Shown one piece after another: positions 33,006-35,873 of a DNA stretch of 35,873 bases; position 1 is the first letter of the stretch, and every line of letters starts with the position of its first letter. Both the position numbers and the translations under genes were made by a program. Source of the DNA: Psychrobacter sp. 72-O-c (GTDB lineage Bacteria > Pseudomonadota > Gammaproteobacteria > Pseudomonadales > Moraxellaceae). The DNA is taken from positions 1 through 35,873 of the forward strand of contig NZ_CAJHBI010000031.1 in the NCBI RefSeq assembly GCF_904846605.1. Reading direction: 5' to 3'. A model generated the notes under the pieces. It had not been told where the DNA came from. It did not search any database and saw only the letters and a program-made list of their open reading frames with translations.

Positions 33006-33083
33006 GCTCAATAGTTAGCTCCCTTATTTATTGGTATATTGCCCCTATTACAACTGTGAAAATTTACGGTAGGGGTATTTACT

Positions 33084-34565
33084 ATGCAAGCAAAAGAGCT
33101 ACTTGAGCTGGAACGCCGAGAAATAAAAGCGCTTCACTATACGTGGATCGCTTTTTTTCTTACCTTCTATGTTTGGTTCAATATGGCGCCGCTAGCCACT
33201 TCTATGCTACAGACAGAAAGCTATTTGACGCCTGATCATATTAAGTTGTTCTTAATTGCAAACGTGGCTTTAACGATTCCTGGACGCGTAGTCGTCGGAA
33301 TGGCATTAGATCGTTTCGGACCTAGACGAGTATTCTCGATATTAATGGTGGTCATGGCGATACCAACCTGGTTTTTTGCCTTTGGTACTTCTGCCATGCA
33401 ACTGTTCGTTGCGCGATTATTTATGTCTATCGTCGGTGCCGGGTTTGTCGTTGGTATCCACATGACTGCCCTTTGGTTTAAGCCGAAAGATATTGGCTTT
33501 GCTGAAGGTTTTTATGCAGGGTGGGGCAACTTTGGCTCAGCAGCAGCGGCTATTACTATTCCGACGGTTGCGCTACAATTTTTCGGTGGCGATGATGGTT
33601 GGCGCTGGGCCATTGCATTGTCTGGCTTAATTATGGCCGTTTACGGTGTGGCCTATTGGTTTCTTATTACTGATGGACCAACGGCTGATACCCATAAAAA
33701 AGCACGTTCGGCTGGCGCTTTAGAGGTGTCTACTTGGAAAGATCTTTTATTATACTGTTTGTTTATTATTCCTTTATACGGAGTACTGTCATTACTAGTC
33801 TATCGTACTCAAGGAATGGGGTTTTTAGGCGCTACTGGCGCTTGGGTATGCTATGGCGTTATCGGGTTAATGGTGCTGTATCAAATTTATAAAGCCATTA
33901 GGGTTAACGTTCCTATTATTAAGGCGGGGATTCCTGAAGATGATAAGTACCCGTTTACCTCCGTTGCTGCTCTAAACGTGACTTACTTTGCTAACTTTGG
34001 CGCAGAGCTTGCGGTGGTATCTATGCTGCCGATGTTTTTTGCCGCGACATGGACCCTTGATCCTACGGTAGCCGGCCTGGTTGCCTCAACTTTTGCTTTT
34101 GTTAACTTATGGGCGCGCCCGCTAGGAGGATATATCTCCGATCGAGTAGGTAATCGCCGTCTGGTTATGTTGGTATATATGTTCGGCATTGGTATCGGAT
34201 TTGCGCTAATGGGATTATTGAATGCAGAGTGGCCGTTGTTTATCGCGGTGGTCTTTACTATTTTATGCTCAGTGTTTGTACAAGGCGCAGAAGGGGCAAC
34301 CTTTGGTGTGATCCCTTCCATTAAGCGACGTCTCACTGGTCAGATATCAGGCTTGGCAGGCGCTTATGGTAACGTAGGTGCAGTATTCTACTTGTTTGTA
34401 TTTACCTTAGTTGAGCCCAACCAGTTCTTTTTCATTATCGCTATAGGCGCCTTTATTGCTTGGGTACTTTGTTTCTTCTGGTTAAAAGAACCTGAAGACG
34501 CCTTTGGTGATGAGTATAAAATGTCCTCTGTAGATATTCAGATTGCCAAAGAATATAACGGTTAG
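33084..34565 (+). CDS. narK: Nitrate/nitrite transporter, NarK/NNP-family MFS
   Basis: This is a major facilitator superfamily protein of the nitrate/nitrite porter group, 493 residues with about 12 membrane segments. NNP-like traits are FNMAPLATSM near the first helix, GMALDRFGPRRVFS after the second, and GWGNFGSAAAAIT, the nitrate-signature-type glycine motif, near residue 150. A second such stretch, ISGLAGAYGNVGAVFYLF, lies near 420. A long cytoplasmic loop follows helix 6. Fixed by a GGGG-rich ribosome binding region and ATG at 33084. No nitrate reductase genes are in the window, and the regulator gene opposite is broken. Whether it exports nitrite or imports nitrate is not decidable. Confidence 0.88.
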   Translation: MQAKELLELERREIKALHYTWIAFFLTFYVWFNMAPLATSMLQTESYLTPDHIKLFLIANVALTIPGRVVVGMALDRFGPRRVFSILMVVMAIPTWFFAFGTSAMQLFVARLFMSIVGAGFVVGIHMTALWFKPKDIGFAEGFYAGWGNFGSAAAAITIPTVALQFFGGDDGWRWAIALSGLIMAVYGVAYWFLITDGPTADTHKKARSAGALEVSTWKDLLLYCLFIIPLYGVLSLLVYRTQGMGFLGATGAWVCYGVIGLMVLYQIYKAIRVNVPIIKAGIPEDDKYPFTSVAALNVTYFANFGAELAVVSMLPMFFAATWTLDPTVAGLVASTFAFVNLWARPLGGYISDRVGNRRLVMLVYMFGIGIGFALMGLLNAEWPLFIAVVFTILCSVFVQGAEGATFGVIPSIKRRLTGQISGLAGAYGNVGAVFYLFVFTLVEPNQFFFIIAIGAFIAWVLCFFWLKEPEDAFGDEYKMSSVDIQIAKEYNG

Positions 34566-34599
34566 TATAGTCGGTACACTTTAAAACAGAGACAGTGTG

Positions 34600-34665
34600 G
34601 CTGGTAGAAATTTTTGCAGCCTCTGTCTGGCGAAGCGCACAGCACGCTAGAAAATTTTTACCAGC
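34600..34665. repeat. Long imperfect hairpin element between narK and narL
   Basis: GCTGGTAGAAATTTTT (34600-34615) is almost the reverse complement of AAAATTTTTACCAGC (34651-34665). The 35-base interior is GC-rich. From memory, sequence like this and its spurious translated ORF recur in Moraxellaceae genomes, so it may be a dispersed intergenic repeat; this needs checking. Confidence 0.5.
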
Positions 34666-34741
34666 TGCAAGCATTTATTTACGTATCGCTTTTATTTAGC
34701 ATTGACGATATTGTCTTTCTTATAACTGTTCTTCCTATAAA

Positions 34742-34774
34742 AAAAGCCACCTAACGATAAATTAGGTGGCTTTT
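34742..34774. terminator. Bidirectional terminator between narK and narL
   Basis: AAAAGCCACCTAA (34742-34754) pairs with TTAGGTGGCTTTT (34762-34774) around a 7-base loop, a perfect 13-bp stem with T-runs on either strand. It serves both convergent genes. Confidence 0.92.
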
Positions 34775-34797
34775 CATTTATCAGTTTTGATAACAAG

Positions 34798-35457
34798 TTA
34801 TTTCGACAAATGATTGACTGTCCAAACGGCAGCGTCCACCCGTGTACGCAGACCGGTCTTGTTAAGGATATGCTTCACATGTACTTTTACCGTGGACTCT
34901 GCAATATCAAGCTTATTGGCAATCATTTTATTACTGAGCCCTTCCGCTATCATTTGTATCACTTGTAACTCCCTACCCGTCAGGTTGCCTGCAATATCTT
35001 GAATACTGGGGGTACGTAAGGTTTGAGCCAATATTGACGCTAGGTTTGGACTGATAACCAGCTCGCCACGCAATATTTTTCTAATATCAATAATGATTAA
35101 ATCAGGTTCCATATCTTTTAATAGATAGCCATCTACGCCTAACTTTAAGGCATCTTGTACATCTTCACCGCTATCAGAAACCGTAAATAGTACGGTTTTG
35201 GTCTTAATGTTTCTCGCTTTAATTTCTTTTAAAGTTTCCATGCCGGTTAGTACAGGCATCTTATGATCTAGTATGACCAAATCAACCTCATTATCCTCTA
35301 GAAAATCTAGCGCCTCTTATCCATTACTCGCTTCACCAACGACTTTGACATCGCTCTCAAGATTCAGTAATTCTGCTACGCCTCGACGTAACATAGGATG
35401 ATCATCTACTAATAACAACCGAGCAGGGGACGCGGAGGTATAAACTTTGGTACTCAT
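34798..35457 (-). pseudogene. narL: NarL-type response regulator, interrupted by one stop codon
   Basis: The minus strand encodes a 219-codon NarL/FixJ response regulator. The receiver domain begins MSTKVYTSASPARLLLVDDHP (Asp18, Asp19 in the acidic pocket) and has the phosphorylated Asp64 in VILDHKMPVLTG. The C-terminal LuxR helix-turn-helix is LTGRELQVIQMIAEG with STVKVHVKHILNKTG. Codon 47 (35317-35319) is TAA between NG and EALDFLED, where Gln or another sense codon is expected; a single C-to-T change in CAA would make it. The frame is otherwise intact. A shorter product from a TTG at 35280 would lack the first 59 residues of the receiver. No sensor gene such as narX is present; an IS end lies 93 bp upstream. 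Confidence 0.85.
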
Positions 35458-35550
35458 AACATACTCACATATTAAAAATGCTACAAAATAAGCGTTCTAA
35501 ATCTTAAAAAACGATAAGCTAACAGGTTACACGGGTTATTTTTACTAAAT

Positions 35551-35873
35551 TAGGACTTACGCAACTATCAGTTCAGGCGAGCGCAGCTGCTCGCAGAGGT
35601 AGTTATCAAGTAAGCCATGTTTTAACTGATATACCGTTTTCTTTGTTTGCTTAGCAATACGGGTCAAGCATATCCAAACCAATATAGAACAACAAATATG
35701 GTTGCGCTGTATCCGAGCTTTGCGGCACTGATTAGACTCTATACCCGTTAACTGTTTAATCTCTCTATGAAACTGCTCAATCTTCCAGCGTATGGCGCAC
35801 ACCTGTTGTACGTCATTACGATTAGCTTGAGTGGTATCGTTGGTGACGACCCAATCCGTGCGGTGAGTACTCA
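35551..35873 (-). mobile_element. Left end of an insertion sequence (3' end of the element)
   Basis: The element starts at TAGGACTTACGCAA (35551-35564), the same 14-bp terminal repeat found inverted at 113-126, and continues past the window edge. It encodes the C-terminal part of a DDE transposase on the minus strand. It lies just upstream of narL and may have removed or separated the sensor gene that often accompanies it. Confidence 0.85.
35557..35873 (-). CDS. IS transposase, C-terminal fragment (cut by window edge)
   Basis: About 105 residues of a DDE transposase are visible, open to the window edge. They contain DWVVTNDTT (likely second catalytic Asp region) and RWKIEQFHREIKQLTGIE (the Glu-containing region of IS4-type enzymes), then a basic helical tail ending LRSPELIVA. 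The stop codon TAA is formed inside the terminal inverted repeat. The N-terminal part of what is probably the same protein family is at 1-63. I would place it in the IS4/IS701-like group, from memory. Confidence 0.85.
   Translation of the reverse strand, partial: STHRTDWVVTNDTTQANRNDVQQVCAIRWKIEQFHREIKQLTGIESNQCRKARIQRNHICCSILVWICLTRIAKQTKKTVYQLKHGLLDNYLCEQLRSPELIVA

Noticed and set aside
33071..33077. NarL heptamer TACCCCT before narK
   Set aside because: It fits the consensus but lies 6 bases before the start codon, where it overlaps the ribosome binding region; a single heptamer this short is weak evidence.
34453..34674. 73-codon ORF overlapping the narK end and the hairpin element
   Set aside because: It is antisense to the end of narK and is explained by the repeat-like intergenic element; similar spurious frames are common.

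Overview
The window looks like chromosomal DNA from a Moraxellaceae gammaproteobacterium, most likely Psychrobacter. This rests on moderately AT-rich DNA, protein character that reads like Psychrobacter/Acinetobacter, and many small rho-independent terminators. No database search was possible, so the genus is an inference. Both ends lie inside copies of the same insertion sequence in the same orientation: the transposase N-terminus at 1-63 and the C-terminus at 35557-35873, each bounded by the same 14-bp terminal repeat. The window is therefore probably an assembly segment that stops in repeated IS DNA.

Region by region. (1) 1-3.6 kb is accessory and decayed: an IS end, a chromate transporter flanked by a 117-bp direct repeat, LysR and LysE gene remnants, and a 17-bp tandem array. 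(2) 3.6-5.3 kb holds tRNA-Val(GAC), a glutathionyl-hydroquinone reductase, and an isolated tRNA 3' end with its own terminator. (3) 5.4-17.6 kb is a phenylalanine/tyrosine catabolic region: maiA, an IclR regulator, an orphan TRAP binding protein, a VOC metalloenzyme, fahA, tyrB, a LysR regulator, hppD, phhA, phhB and a NhaC-type transporter. Phe becomes Tyr (PhhA/PhhB), then 4-hydroxyphenylpyruvate (TyrB), then homogentisate (HppD), and the last steps are MaiA and FahA. The usual homogentisate dioxygenase HmgA is not present; a VOC protein lies beside fahA instead. (4) 18.0-24.3 kb is an operon for a three-subunit molybdenum aldehyde/xanthine oxidoreductase of the PaoABC type with its XdhC-like and MocA-like cofactor maturation proteins. 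(5) 24.5-32.9 kb combines a DUF421 membrane protein with a cysteine cluster, a very small cysteine-rich metallothionein-like protein, a DUF4331-lipoprotein-TPR-HupE/UreJ cluster, and a divergent TonB-ExbB-ExbD set. (6) 33.1-35.5 kb carries a NarK-type nitrate/nitrite transporter and a narL response regulator broken by one in-frame stop.

The strongest candidate for something undescribed is the 48-residue, 11-cysteine ORF at 25426-25572. It has a good ribosome binding site, a promoter-like sequence with a perfect palindrome between -35 and -10, and a perfect 15-bp terminator. Next to it is the DUF4331/lipoprotein/TPR/HupE cluster with its divergent TonB system, which may be a metal-handling system of unknown substrate. 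Other points of interest are the missing HmgA with a VOC protein in its place, the isolated tRNA 3' fragment, the narL nonsense mutation and several intergenic tandem arrays.
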